This document shows, in pieces, positions 9,104 through 17,535 of a DNA stretch of 64,000 nt; position 1 is the stretch's first letter, and each line of letters opens with the position of its first letter. A program made the translations under genes and the position numbers. Location of the stretch: the NCBI RefSeq assembly GCF_014653175.1, contig NZ_BNAG01000002.1, forward strand, positions 310,001-374,000, in the 5' to 3' direction. The notes under the pieces are model-generated. The model worked only from the letters and a program-made list of their open reading frames with translations. It was not told where the DNA came from and searched no databases. The stretch comes from Roseivirga thermotolerans. GTDB taxonomy: Bacteria > Bacteroidota > Bacteroidia > Cytophagales > Cyclobacteriaceae.

Positions 9104-9137
9104 AAAAGCCAGGCGAATCAACGTCTGGCTTTTTTTA
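9104..9137 (+). terminator. Rho-independent terminator
   Basis: AAAAGCCAG (9104-9112) pairs with CTGGCTTTT (9125-9133), a 12-nt loop between, followed by TTT. It ends the OmpA/TSP3 gene. Confidence 0.85.
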
Positions 9138-9210
9138 TTGAACCCGGTATACCTTTTCGGTGGGCAATGGCTCCAACTTGGGGTTAAAAATTACAGTTTT
9201 CGCTTTTTAA

Positions 9211-9234
9211 TATGAACGTATGTTCATATATTTG
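9211..9234 (+). promoter_or_regulatory. Operator overlapping the -7 box of the ArsR gene
   Basis: TATGAAC (9211-9217) and GTTCATA (9222-9228) are perfect inverted arms around a 4-nt spacer. The right arm runs into TATATTTG (9227-9234), an exact TAnnTTTG -7 box. A dimeric repressor bound here would block the polymerase. The position 17 bases before an ArsR-family start suggests autoregulation (inference). Confidence 0.6.
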
Positions 9235-9250
9235 AAGCAAACCTATCCAA

Positions 9251-9553
9251 ATGGAAGAGCAACTGGACGTAGACAGGGTCGAGAAAATTGCTTTTGTGCT
9301 CAAAACAATTGCTCACCCGATGCGAATTGGCATCATCGACCTGCTCAATGAGCATGAGAAAATGTCGGTTAACGACATTACCGCTTACCTTGGACTGGAA
9401 CAATCACTAACCTCCCACCATCTGGCTAACATGAAAATGAAGGGAATTCTCGGCAGCAAGCGAGAAGGTAAGAATATCTTCTATTTCTTGCGAATGAAGG
9501 AAGTACCCGACCTCATTAAAGTGTTAGAAGATGTAGATGTGATTGTGTTCTAG
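9251..9553 (+). CDS. ArsR-family winged-helix regulator
   Basis: A 100-residue DNA-binding protein, compact like other ArsR/SmtB members. KTIAHPMRIGIIDLL and the recognition-helix region LGLEQSLTSHHLANMKMKGI are typical, and the wing KREGKNIFYFLR follows. No Cys pair is present in the usual metal-binding helix, so it probably does not sense arsenite or cadmium by the classical site. The upstream inverted repeat TATGAAC-N4-GTTCATA is its likely operator. The aldehyde dehydrogenase gene starts 53 bases downstream and may share the transcript. Confidence 0.9.
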   Translation: MEEQLDVDRVEKIAFVLKTIAHPMRIGIIDLLNEHEKMSVNDITAYLGLEQSLTSHHLANMKMKGILGSKREGKNIFYFLRMKEVPDLIKVLEDVDVIVF

Positions 9554-9606
9554 TAAATTCCCGGTTAAGCCGTAACAATTAAGCTTTAGTTTGACTTAAT
9601 TAGAGT

Positions 9607-10971
9607 ATGGCAATACAATCTGTTAATCCCACCAACAACCAGATCGAAGCCGAGTTTGAACCGCATTCATCGGCCTATGTGGAATCAGCTTTAGAAAGAA
9701 CCGAGCAGGCCTTTAAATCATGGTCGGCAGAATCGTTTGCTTACCGTGGTAAGCTGTTTATTCAGCTAGCCTCTCAACTCAGATCCCAAAAAGAAGACCT
9801 GGCGCGTTTAATGACTTTAGAGATGGGTAAAACCATTAACGAAGGAATAGCGGAGATAGAAAAATGCGCCTGGGTATGTGAGTATTATGCAGAAAATGCG
9901 GAGCGATTCTTAAAAGATGAGCCTCTCACAACAGATTCAGGCAAAGCCTTTATTAGTTATGAACCCATAGGCTGCGTGTTGGCAGTTATGCCCTGGAATT
10001 TTCCTTTTTGGCAGGTGTTTCGCTATGCTGCGCCAACTCTTATGGCCGGTAATACGGGCATTCTTAAACATGCATCCAATGTTCCGCAGTGCGCCCTGGC
10101 TATTGAGCAACTCTTTATAGAAGCAGGCTTTCCCGTTGGGGTATTTCAAAATCTTTTGATCGAATCTTCCGGAGTAGAGGCGCTTATTGATGACAGAAGA
10201 ATTGTGGCTGTTACACTAACAGGAAGTGAACCGGCCGGTGCTAAAGTTGCGGAGGCGGCCGGACGAAACATAAAAAGCTCCTTGCTTGAGCTAGGTGGAA
10301 GTGATCCGTTCATCGTATTGGCCGATGCCGATATTGATAAAACCTGTCGTATAGCAGCCAAGGCAAGAATGATTAATTGCGGCCAGAGCTGTATAGCAGC
10401 CAAGCGCTTCATTGTGGTGGAACGTGTCTATGAGGAGTTTATTCATAAGTTTACCGCCTTTATGAAAACCTATATTCCTGCCGATCCGCTTCAAAAATCA
10501 ACCAATTGTGGGCCAATGGCCTCTCTATCGCTGGCCGAAGAGCTGCAACGACAAGTGAGTGAGTCGGTCAAGGCCGGTGCTCATATAGAATTGGGAGGGA
10601 AAATGGCGGGTAATCAAGGAGCTTTCTTCGAACCAACTATACTTACCGGGGTAAAGGAAGGTATGCCTGCATTCGAGGAGGAAATGTTTGGCCCGGTGGC
10701 TTCCGTAATCAAAGCCAAAGATACTGACCATGCAGTGGCAATTGCCAATAACTCCCGTTTTGGTTTGGGAGGCTCTGTTTGGACAGCAGACCCTAAAATG
10801 GGTCTTGAAGTAGCTCGCAAGGTACAAACCGGAGCCATGTTTGTGAACCAAATGGTAGCTTCAGATCCCCGGCTGCCTTTTGGAGGAATAAAGAAATCAG
10901 GATATGGTAGAGAGCTGTCTCATCTGGGTATCCGCGAGTTTGTAAACCAGAAAACCATTGTGCTGCCTTAG
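9607..10971 (+). CDS. NAD(P)-dependent aldehyde dehydrogenase, succinate-semialdehyde type
   Basis: A 454-residue class 3-type aldehyde dehydrogenase. It oxidises an aldehyde to the acid using NAD(P). PWNFPFW (129-135) and Lys154 (KHAS) bind the cofactor. Glu228 in LLELGG is the general base and Cys262 in NCGQSCIAAK the nucleophile. FGPVA near 362 and LPFGGIKKSGYGRE near the C-terminus complete the family signature. The closest group by motif is succinate-semialdehyde dehydrogenase (GabD/Sad), but the substrate cannot be fixed. Its stop overlaps by 4 bases the end of the convergent YdcF-like gene. Confidence 0.92.
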   Translation: MAIQSVNPTNNQIEAEFEPHSSAYVESALERTEQAFKSWSAESFAYRGKLFIQLASQLRSQKEDLARLMTLEMGKTINEGIAEIEKCAWVCEYYAENAERFLKDEPLTTDSGKAFISYEPIGCVLAVMPWNFPFWQVFRYAAPTLMAGNTGILKHASNVPQCALAIEQLFIEAGFPVGVFQNLLIESSGVEALIDDRRIVAVTLTGSEPAGAKVAEAAGRNIKSSLLELGGSDPFIVLADADIDKTCRIAAKARMINCGQSCIAAKRFIVVERVYEEFIHKFTAFMKTYIPADPLQKSTNCGPMASLSLAEELQRQVSESVKAGAHIELGGKMAGNQGAFFEPTILTGVKEGMPAFEEEMFGPVASVIKAKDTDHAVAIANNSRFGLGGSVWTADPKMGLEVARKVQTGAMFVNQMVASDPRLPFGGIKKSGYGRELSHLGIREFVNQKTIVLP

Positions 10972-11732
10972 ATATAGCCCATTACCCGGTACATACCCAA
11001 TCCAACCCATTCTTTGAAAAGTGTTTCCCATTTGTCAATGGCTGAAGCGCGAGGTATTACAAGGTCATCAAAGTTAAGAGTGCTTCGGTCTGTTAAATAC
11101 CCGGCCGGAAAAGTATCGAAATCGACACCCTGCCTTTTCAGGCAGAGCGATGCTCTTTTCATGTGAAAAGCAGATGTGATGAGTAGGTAGTTCTGACCCG
11201 GAAAATGGTTGTTTAATAATTCGGCCGATTTCACCGCGTTTTCGTGGGTGTTAATGGCATGTGGTTCAACCACAATAACTGAATCGGGTACACCAGCCAT
11301 AGTTAGAAAAGATTTCAACCTATCGGCCGCTCTGCTATTGTCTACCTGTTCAAAGCCCAGCCCCCCACTTACCAGAATTTTCCCAATTTTTCCCTCGTTG
11401 TAAAGCTGAAGGGTGTGGGTGATCCGGTCTGCACCCATATTGAAGTAGATTCGGTCTCTTGGAGTTTTACTGCCTTTGGTAACTCCTGAAAACACCACAG
11501 CCACATCGTAGTAAGCCATTTCCTTCATGGGTACCGGCTCAGGTTCCCACCAAAGCATAACCCGGTTGGCAATATATTGATTAGAAAAAAAGGCCAATAG
11601 CCCAACAGAAAGCCAAAAACAGCGCTTCTTCCATCGGGAGTTTTTTAAGAAAACAGAAAGTATGAGCAAGCCGATAACCCAGGTCAATGGACCTATAAAC
11701 AGAGACAGTATCTTTGATAGAATAAAAAACAT
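10968..11732 (-). CDS. YdcF/ElyC/SanA-family membrane protein (DUF218)
   Basis: The product has 254 residues. Two N-terminal membrane helices (ILSLFIGPLTWVIGLLILSV; CFWLSVGLLAFFS) precede a DUF218 domain. Its motifs are VVFSGVTKGS near 80, LYNEGKIGKILVSGG near 108, NTHENAVKSAELL near 162 and LLITSAFHMKRA near 180. Family members such as ElyC and SanA affect envelope integrity in enterobacteria, and their chemistry is unsettled. The ElyC-like layout (two helices, then the domain) fits best. It stands alone on its strand. Confidence 0.9.
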   Translation of the reverse strand: MFFILSKILSLFIGPLTWVIGLLILSVFLKNSRWKKRCFWLSVGLLAFFSNQYIANRVMLWWEPEPVPMKEMAYYDVAVVFSGVTKGSKTPRDRIYFNMGADRITHTLQLYNEGKIGKILVSGGLGFEQVDNSRAADRLKSFLTMAGVPDSVIVVEPHAINTHENAVKSAELLNNHFPGQNYLLITSAFHMKRASLCLKRQGVDFDTFPAGYLTDRSTLNFDDLVIPRASAIDKWETLFKEWVGLGMYRVMGYI

Positions 11733-11878
11733 ATGGAATGCATAGCGAAAATAATGTCAATTATTTGATAAACCTTATCTTTTGAAAATCAATGAGATAC
11801 AATGATCATTGACTCATTTTTTCAAGCATTTTTCAAAACAGTGTAATGCCTTTAGACAAGGCTCGTCTATACAATTGA

Positions 11879-12391
11879 ATGGAGTTGCAGGAATTTAAAA
11901 CCAAAGTTTTACCGCTAAAAGATCGGCTTTACAGAATAGCACTAGCAATGCTAAAGTCGGTCGAAGAGGCCGAAGATACGCTTCAGGATGTAATGGTAAG
12001 GCTTTGGGATAAAAGAGCACAACTAGGAGAGTATCGTAGTGTAGAAGCTCTAGCCGTGACGGTGTGCAAAAACCGATGCATTGATAAACTAAAGTCTAAA
12101 AAGCACAAGCATCATGAAGACGTGCAGACACTGGAAGTTGAATCGGGCTTATCCAATCCATACAGGAGTTTGGAGTTGGGAGAAAGCATGAAGCTAATGC
12201 TCAAAGCCTTCGATACGCTCCCTGACCAGCAAAGGCTGCTGGTGATACTGCGCGATGTTGAAGGCTATAGCTACGAAGAAATATCTATGCAAACCGGTCT
12301 ACAGATAAATAACATAAGAGTGGGGCTTTCAAGAGCCCGCAAGGCAGCAAGAGAGGCCTATTTAAAAGAGACAGAATATGAACGCCAATAA
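11879..12391 (+). CDS. ECF-type RNA polymerase sigma factor
   Basis: The product has 170 residues with the two ECF regions: region 2 (RLYRIALAMLKSVEEAEDTL, then VMVRLWDKR) contacts core and the -10 element, and region 4 (LPDQQRLLVILRDVEGYSYE, EISMQTGLQINNIRVGLSRA) is the helix-turn-helix. The downstream gene overlaps by 14 bases and encodes a membrane protein with an anti-sigma layout, so the pair is a transmembrane signalling unit. The three exported proteins after it are candidate regulon members, since they follow on the same strand. Confidence 0.94.
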   Translation: MELQEFKTKVLPLKDRLYRIALAMLKSVEEAEDTLQDVMVRLWDKRAQLGEYRSVEALAVTVCKNRCIDKLKSKKHKHHEDVQTLEVESGLSNPYRSLELGESMKLMLKAFDTLPDQQRLLVILRDVEGYSYEEISMQTGLQINNIRVGLSRARKAAREAYLKETEYERQ

Positions 12392-13136
12392 AGAAATAGA
12401 GCAATTAATAGAAAAATATTTCAGTGGAGAGACTTCTCTGGAAGAAGAAAAGCAACTCCAGGTTTTCTTTCAAAGAGAAGATCTTCCCGCTGAACTGGAA
12501 TCTTACCGACAGCAAATACTGATGGCTGCCGAGTTAAGGAAGGTGAGAACCGAGCTGAATGATGATGATCTGTTTGCCAAAATAGAGGAGGCAAGTGAGG
12601 CCAAAGAGCCTAAAGTGGTAGAGTTAAAAACCAGCTGGCAAACCTGGGGTTTGAGAGTGGCTGCTGCAATAGCACTTGTGCTGGTAGGCTTTTGGGTAGG
12701 AGAGCGCTTTTCTCAAAATACCGAGGTGTCTGAGATCAAAGAAGAGCTGGCACTGCTCAAGCAACAGTTATCAAGCAATTCGGCCAGTGGCAGGCTGCAG
12801 GCGGTTAGTCAAATAAAGCATGCTGAACGTCCCGATGAGGAAATGCTCATCACACTCTTTGCGGTGATGAAAAACGACCCAAACATGCATGTGCGCATTA
12901 AGGCTGTAGAGGCTCTGGCCAAAATGGGAAAACAACCCGGGTCCGTTCAGGCACTCACTGGAGCCTTGTTAGAAGAGAATGAGCCTGCCGCACAAATAGC
13001 CATTATTGAGGCTTTGGTGGCCTTGCAGGAGAAATCGGCCATAGAATCGCTCGAAAAACTAACCGAACAAGATCAGGTGCTCAAAGAAGTAAGAGACGAA
13101 GCCTACATAGGTATTTTCAAACTCAAAGACATGTAA
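12378..13136 (+). CDS. Membrane anti-sigma-like protein with HEAT repeats
   Basis: The product has 252 residues. The N-terminal ~85 are acidic and helical (EIEQLIEKYFSGETSLEEEK) and resemble the cytoplasmic part of Bacteroidota anti-sigma factors, without a zinc-finger HxxxCxxC. One membrane helix lies at about 91-108 (GLRVAAAIALVLVGFWVG). The periplasmic part has two or three HEAT/PBS-type repeats (MHVRIKAVEALAKMGKQPG; AQIAIIEALVALQEKSAIE). It probably holds the upstream sigma factor at the membrane, and the HEAT part would sense an envelope partner (inference). Confidence 0.8.
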   Translation: MNANKEIEQLIEKYFSGETSLEEEKQLQVFFQREDLPAELESYRQQILMAAELRKVRTELNDDDLFAKIEEASEAKEPKVVELKTSWQTWGLRVAAAIALVLVGFWVGERFSQNTEVSEIKEELALLKQQLSSNSASGRLQAVSQIKHAERPDEEMLITLFAVMKNDPNMHVRIKAVEALAKMGKQPGSVQALTGALLEENEPAAQIAIIEALVALQEKSAIESLEKLTEQDQVLKEVRDEAYIGIFKLKDM

Positions 13137-13197
13137 TTCAAAATAGTCAACAAGACAGTCCAAAGAACAAACTCAAATATCTGAAAACAATAAAACG

Positions 13198-13980
13198 ATG
13201 AAAATGAATAAGTTAAACAGAATGGTAATGGCAGTATTGTTTACTGCTGCAACACTTACGGGACTCAACGCCCAGGAATTTAAGTTAGATGTATCCAATC
13301 CTTCAGGTAAGACCCTTATCCTCAAAGAATTGAACCGTGTTGCTGTAGAGGCTCACGATGGCAATCAGGTGCTTATGACAAGCGAAAATCATGGAGACCA
13401 TCCGGAAAGAGCGCAAGGCTTAAAGCCATTGAGTGCCAGGGGAGAAGACAATACAGGCATAGGGCTCAATGTGACCACTTCAGGAAACGAAGTTACTGTA
13501 TTCCAAGCCGCCAGAAGATCGCAAGGGAAATACGTAATTAAAGTGCCCAAAGGCATGAAGGTGCAGATAGAACATACAGGCCAGCATGAGGGTGGTAAAA
13601 TTGAGGTTAGCGGACTTTCTACCGAACTTGAAATTTCCGGAAGATACAACTCTGTATACCTGAAAAACATAACCGGTCCTGCTTTGGTAAATACCATTTA
13701 CGGTAAAATTGAAGCCGATTTTGCTTCGCTTAGCCAAAAAGGCCCCACTTCACTGGTTTCTGTGTATTCAACCGTAGATGTTACTCTACCTACCAATACC
13801 AAGGCCAATCTGCTGGTAAAAACTCCCTATGGAGAGGCTTACTCCGATCTGAACATTGAATTTCCTAAAACGGAAGAAATGCGCAAAATCAGCTCGGCAA
13901 TTGAAGGAACACTCAATGGTGGAGGAGTAGAGCTGGAGTTAAAGGCTTCTTATGGCAACGTATACCTAAGAAAGAAATAA
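13198..13980 (+). CDS. Exported DUF4097-type beta-helical protein
   Basis: The product has 260 residues with a signal peptide ending LNAQ (residue 26). The rest is repeated short beta strands of the putative-adhesin/DUF4097 kind (VQIEHTGQHEGGKIEVSGLS, LEISGRYNSVYLKNITGP, VNTIYGKIEADF), ending in SYGNVYLRKK. Such proteins form a right-handed beta-helix in the envelope and their function is unknown. It is the first of three paralogous exported proteins after the sigma/anti-sigma pair. A terminator hairpin follows it, so expression of the next two may be lower or separately driven. Confidence 0.85.
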   Translation: MKMNKLNRMVMAVLFTAATLTGLNAQEFKLDVSNPSGKTLILKELNRVAVEAHDGNQVLMTSENHGDHPERAQGLKPLSARGEDNTGIGLNVTTSGNEVTVFQAARRSQGKYVIKVPKGMKVQIEHTGQHEGGKIEVSGLSTELEISGRYNSVYLKNITGPALVNTIYGKIEADFASLSQKGPTSLVSVYSTVDVTLPTNTKANLLVKTPYGEAYSDLNIEFPKTEEMRKISSAIEGTLNGGGVELELKASYGNVYLRKK

Positions 13981-13988
13981 ATGCAGTA

Positions 13989-14037
13989 ACTGCCTGTCGC
14001 AAAAGATAATTGGTATCTCAGCGCCAGGCAGTTTTTT
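13989..14037 (+). terminator. Terminator or attenuator hairpin between DUF4097-type genes
   Basis: ACTGCCTG (13989-13996) pairs with CAGGCAGT (14025-14032), followed by six T. It sits inside a gene series on one strand, so it may only partly terminate. Confidence 0.65.
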
Positions 14038-14057
14038 CATCAAAAACTCAAACTATC

Positions 14058-14795
14058 ATGAAAACAATTGCAATAACACTTGCTCTTTTGTGCATCTCCG
14101 GAGGGCTTTTTGGTCAAAGTACTTTGGAGAAAACCTACGCACTCGGCCCCCAAGAAAAGTTGACACTCCAATTCGATTATCCTCAGCTTATTCAACTGAG
14201 AACATGGAATAAGCAGGAGGTGCTCATTAAAGCCAGGGTTTTTATTAATGGAGAAGAAGTAAGAGACGATTTCAAGCTCCTCGATTCCAGAAAATCAGGA
14301 GTACTTCTTATTGAGTCTCAGCTGGAGAATCTGGACAAGTACAAGAGTCAATACATTTTTATCGATGAGGATATCGAAGAATCGAAGAATGTAAGTATAA
14401 AACGGGGCGGTAAAACCCTGGTATTTGGTAATGGAAAAGGGAGTTACCACAATGGAACTCGTATTGATATAGAGCTTGAAGTATTCGTTCCCAAAGAAGG
14501 AGAGGTTGAGGTTGAAGCCCGGTATGGCCTGGTAGAAGTGGTAGAAATGCCCAAAATGCTAGAGATAGTAGCCACTTATGGTGGTGCTGACGTGAAGGTC
14601 GCAGAGCCCAATCTCAAGGAGCTTGAGGTGTCTACCTCCTGGGGACAAATATTTTCTAATCTTACCTCACCCATTCAGGTAACCGGTGGTGAGCGAATAG
14701 GTGAGCAAATGGTAGCCAGCTATTCAGCCAGCAAAGGAGCAGAATCGGTCAGGATAAAGTCGAAGTACGGTCACATTTACCTTAGAAATAATTAG
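14058..14795 (+). CDS. Exported DUF4097-type protein, second paralogue
   Basis: I place the start at the ATG at 14058, because it begins a clean signal peptide (MKTIAITLALLCISGGLFGQ). An upstream in-frame ATG at 14010 would add 16 residues encoded across the terminator hairpin. About 245 residues, with the same beta-repeat character as its neighbours (VEVEARYGLVEVVEMP, ATYGGADVKV, STSWGQIFSNLT) and the shared ending KYGHIYLRNN. Function is unknown. It is probably an envelope protein controlled with the sigma unit upstream. Two bases separate it from the next gene. Confidence 0.85.
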   Translation: MKTIAITLALLCISGGLFGQSTLEKTYALGPQEKLTLQFDYPQLIQLRTWNKQEVLIKARVFINGEEVRDDFKLLDSRKSGVLLIESQLENLDKYKSQYIFIDEDIEESKNVSIKRGGKTLVFGNGKGSYHNGTRIDIELEVFVPKEGEVEVEARYGLVEVVEMPKMLEIVATYGGADVKVAEPNLKELEVSTSWGQIFSNLTSPIQVTGGERIGEQMVASYSASKGAESVRIKSKYGHIYLRNN

Positions 14796-14797
14796 CC

Positions 14798-15490
14798 ATG
14801 AAAAAACTGCTCGCAATTATCTTCTGGGTAGTGGCTGTTCAGGGAATAGCTCAAACCGAGACTTTTGAAAAACAGGTGGACTATAATGGAAGGCACCTCA
14901 TGGTAGATGCCGGTCTGGTAGATCGCATTAAAGTGGTTAACTGGGATAAAAAAGAGATTGGAATTCGGGTGCTTTATTCGATAAACGATGGGCAGCTAAA
15001 TGACCTGATGAGTGTGTCCTTGCAAGAGTCAGGTGGGAATGTAAAGCTCAATGTTTCGTTCGATGATAAACAAATTAAGGCTAGGGGTTACTACAATTGT
15101 GACGATGAGAATGCTCTTACCTGGGACAATAAAGACAATGCTACCCGCGTGTGTATAGATGCACAGGTAGAAGTAAGTATTCCGGCCAATGCCGATATAT
15201 CGGTAGAGTCCATTATTGGAGACTTGGAAATTAGTGGTGTTTATGGGCAGTTAATGGCAAAAACCATCACAGGAACCATAAACCTTACATGGCCTGAAAA
15301 AGAAGGAGCAGAGGTGGAGATTAAGACGGTGAATGGAGGAATCTACTCCAACAGAGAGTTTCAGACCAAGGTAGATAAGGGGCTTCCGCTAATTAGTTCT
15401 CACAAGATCAACGGGAAGTTGGGAAGTGGCGGAAAACGAATTCGATTGGAGACGGTTACCTCGGATATTTACTTCAGGGCGCAGCGGTAA
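14798..15490 (+). CDS. Exported DUF4097-type protein, third paralogue
   Basis: The product has 230 residues with signal peptide MKKLLAIIFWVVAVQGIAQ. Beta repeats again (ISVESIIGDLEISGVYGQL, MAKTITGTINLTWPE, IKTVNGGIYSNREF), ending in ETVTSDIYFRAQR, parallel to the endings of the other two. It has a Cys pair (NCDDE; RVCIDA) near residues 105 and 124 that may form a disulfide in the periplasm. It is the last gene of the series. Confidence 0.85.
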   Translation: MKKLLAIIFWVVAVQGIAQTETFEKQVDYNGRHLMVDAGLVDRIKVVNWDKKEIGIRVLYSINDGQLNDLMSVSLQESGGNVKLNVSFDDKQIKARGYYNCDDENALTWDNKDNATRVCIDAQVEVSIPANADISVESIIGDLEISGVYGQLMAKTITGTINLTWPEKEGAEVEIKTVNGGIYSNREFQTKVDKGLPLISSHKINGKLGSGGKRIRLETVTSDIYFRAQR

Positions 15491-15631
15491 ATGTTAAATT
15501 GACTTAACAACTGTTAAAATTGAGGATGTTATGCAACATTTTTGGCTTTGCAGGCATCTATAGAGTATAAATACCAGGCAAAGAAGTAACCAAACTATTG
15601 CTTCCGAGTCTAACCACAAAGAACCTGCTAG

Positions 15632-15904
15632 ATGTTTTATCAACCAACTTTTTACCCGACAACCATGAATGGCCAAGATAAGATCACCATTAGCGGTGTG
15701 GTTTTTCATGTCGAAAAAAACTGCTGCCCGCAACTAAATGCCTATTTAGATACACTCTGCAAACAAAGTCTTAAAGAACTAAAGGAAGAACTTGTGGCAG
15801 AATTGTTACTGGAAGAATTACGGGAAGAGGGCAAAGAAGTGATTACAAAGGTTGAGGTTGAACATCTAATTCAAAAAACGAAACACTTACAAATGCCTGA
15901 TTAG
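15632..15904 (+). CDS. Small protein resembling the N-terminal module of Bacteroidota PspC proteins
   Basis: The product has up to 90 residues. An alternative start at 15665 gives MNGQDKITISGVVFHVEK and would match homologues better. The stretch TISGVVFHVEKNCCPQLNAY resembles the short N-terminal module (NISGIIFHIEEDAYE-like) found ahead of PspC domains in this phylum, but no PspC or membrane part follows. The C-terminal half is acidic and helical (LKELKEELVAELLLEELREE). Function unknown. It may act as a free partner or regulator. A terminator follows 46 bases later. Confidence 0.62.
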   Translation: MFYQPTFYPTTMNGQDKITISGVVFHVEKNCCPQLNAYLDTLCKQSLKELKEELVAELLLEELREEGKEVITKVEVEHLIQKTKHLQMPD

Positions 15905-15949
15905 TTTTTGGTTTGAGATATATTAGCATAAGAAGTGTTTTCTGTCCAC

Positions 15950-15981
15950 AGAGCTCTGCACCAGCAGAGCTCTACTTTTTT
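15950..15981 (+). terminator. Rho-independent terminator
   Basis: AGAGCTCTG (15950-15958) pairs perfectly with CAGAGCTCT (15965-15973) around a 6-nt loop, followed by ACTTTTTT. It ends the small gene at 15632. Confidence 0.85.
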
Positions 15982-16038
15982 AAAGCAAGAATTACCGCTA
16001 TAACTTAAGGTTCAGGTTCTTTCTTTGTAAGAAAAGAA

Positions 16039-16563
16039 ATGAAACGAACCATAATTATCACTTCTATTATGCTGCTCATGTCTGCCGGAGTTCAGGCTCA
16101 GCAGTTTAATTTTTCTCAACAACAAACCAAGGTGTGGGAGTTAGCCAAAGCCAGAACTCTGGCCGTGGCCAAAGCTATGCCGGAAGATAAGTATAGCTAT
16201 ACACCAACAACAGGAGTTAAGTCGTTTGGTCAACAAATGACACATATGGCCAATAGCCTGCTTTCTATGAATACCCGGTTTATTCTTATGAAAAGCTACT
16301 CAAGGGTAGAGCAAAATGCCGCTACTATGAGTAAACAGCAAATAATAGATGCCTTGACGGACGCTTTCGATGAAGTAATAACCACGCTTAATGGCATGAC
16401 AGATAGTGAGCTGCTCACCCAGGGGAAATCACACGGAGCTTTTCCGCTTACCAAATGGCAATCATTTTTGTTTATGAGAGACCATATTACCAACCATAGA
16501 GCCAAAGCAGTACTCTATCTGAGACTCAATGGAATAACGCCTCCGGAATATGGGTTCAACTAA
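16039..16563 (+). CDS. DinB-like four-helix protein with a signal peptide
   Basis: The product has 174 residues with a clear signal peptide (IIITSIMLLMSAGVQAQ). The mature part matches the DinB/DUF664 four-helix fold: KARTLAVAKAMPEDKYSY, then QQMTHMANS, ending FMRDHITNHRAKAVLYLRLN. The putative metal ligands are His in THMAN, His in RDHIT and His in TNHRA. DinB-like proteins are usually cytoplasmic thiol- or metal-dependent transferases, and in Bacteroidota a secreted subgroup is common and uncharacterised. It ends 3 bases before the convergent transglycosylase gene. Confidence 0.87.
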   Translation: MKRTIIITSIMLLMSAGVQAQQFNFSQQQTKVWELAKARTLAVAKAMPEDKYSYTPTTGVKSFGQQMTHMANSLLSMNTRFILMKSYSRVEQNAATMSKQQIIDALTDAFDEVITTLNGMTDSELLTQGKSHGAFPLTKWQSFLFMRDHITNHRAKAVLYLRLNGITPPEYGFN

Positions 16564-16566
16564 TTG

Positions 16567-17535
16567 CTACCAGTCTTTCTTGCTTTTCATGGCTTCGGCC
16601 AGTTGGTAAACAGCCATGGCATACATGGGGCTTCTATTGTACCGCGTAATCACATAGAAGTTATAAAAACCATACCAGTGCTCTTTGTCACTTTCGTTGT
16701 CCAGAATAACTAAAGTGGCCGGAGTGCTGCCGGGTATATGGTTTGCTGCAGGTTTAATTCCCAGAGCCGTATAGTCAGAAAGTTTGTTTTTGGGTTTGAT
16801 CACTTGTTTGTTCAGGTTCGTCACCTTGCGGGTAAAAGTGGCTTTGGTGGCCACTGGTTCACCTTGCTGCCATCGGTGTACCTTCAGGTAGTTGGCCACA
16901 CTGGCAATAGCATCGGCAGGGTCAGAAATCAGGTCAGCACTGCCATCGTCTTTAAAGCTTTTGGCATAGGCCAGGTAGCTGCTGGGCATAAACTGAGAGA
17001 AGCCCATGGCCCCGGCATATGATCCTTTTATCGCCAGAGGATCCAGTTTTTCTTTAGAAGTTAGTTCCAGAAATTTGGCCAGTTCCGATTTAAAAAAGCT
17101 GGCTCTTCTTGGGTATCCAAAACCAAGCGTGTAGAGGGCGTCCAAGACACGGTAAGTGCCCATAATTCGTCCGAAGTAGGTTTCTACTCCAATAATACCC
17201 AAAATGATTTCTTCATTTACTCCCGTTTGTTCGCTTACGGTACGAACCTCCTTCTGGTATTTTTTCCAAAATTCTAAGCCGGCCTGAGTGCGTTCTTCCG
17301 TCACAAATATTTTACGATACCTTTCCCATGTCATTGTGCCCTCTGCCGGTCGGCTAATCTTATCAATAATCTCTTGTTGAAACTGAGCCTCATTCAGGAT
17401 GGCCCTTATTTTGGTTTCATCAGCTCGGTGTTCTTTCACATACTCTTTTATGAATTCTTCAACTTCGGTAGTGTTTACCTGAGCATAGAGGCCGGCAAAA
17501 CAGAATAGAAAAATGGTAGTCAGGGTGTAGCGCAT
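16567..17535 (-). CDS. MltB-family lytic murein transglycosylase
   Basis: The product has 322 residues with a signal peptide ending LYAQ. It cleaves the glycan strands of peptidoglycan, forming 1,6-anhydro ends in the periplasm. The catalytic Glu is in GIIGVETYFGR (near residue 117). MGTYRVLDALYTLGFGYPRR and GSYAGAMGFSQFMPSSYLAY are diagnostic of the SLT_2/MltB fold. KVHRWQQGEP and YRSPMYAMAVYQLAEAM-like C-terminal helices complete the domain. No lipobox is seen, so it is probably soluble in the periplasm. Confidence 0.93.
   Translation of the reverse strand: MRYTLTTIFLFCFAGLYAQVNTTEVEEFIKEYVKEHRADETKIRAILNEAQFQQEIIDKISRPAEGTMTWERYRKIFVTEERTQAGLEFWKKYQKEVRTVSEQTGVNEEIILGIIGVETYFGRIMGTYRVLDALYTLGFGYPRRASFFKSELAKFLELTSKEKLDPLAIKGSYAGAMGFSQFMPSSYLAYAKSFKDDGSADLISDPADAIASVANYLKVHRWQQGEPVATKATFTRKVTNLNKQVIKPKNKLSDYTALGIKPAANHIPGSTPATLVILDNESDKEHWYGFYNFYVITRYNRSPMYAMAVYQLAEAMKSKKDW

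Noticed and set aside
14010-14057. Upstream start for the second DUF4097-type gene
   Set aside because: It would encode residues through the terminator hairpin and hide the signal peptide. The ATG at 14058 is preferred.
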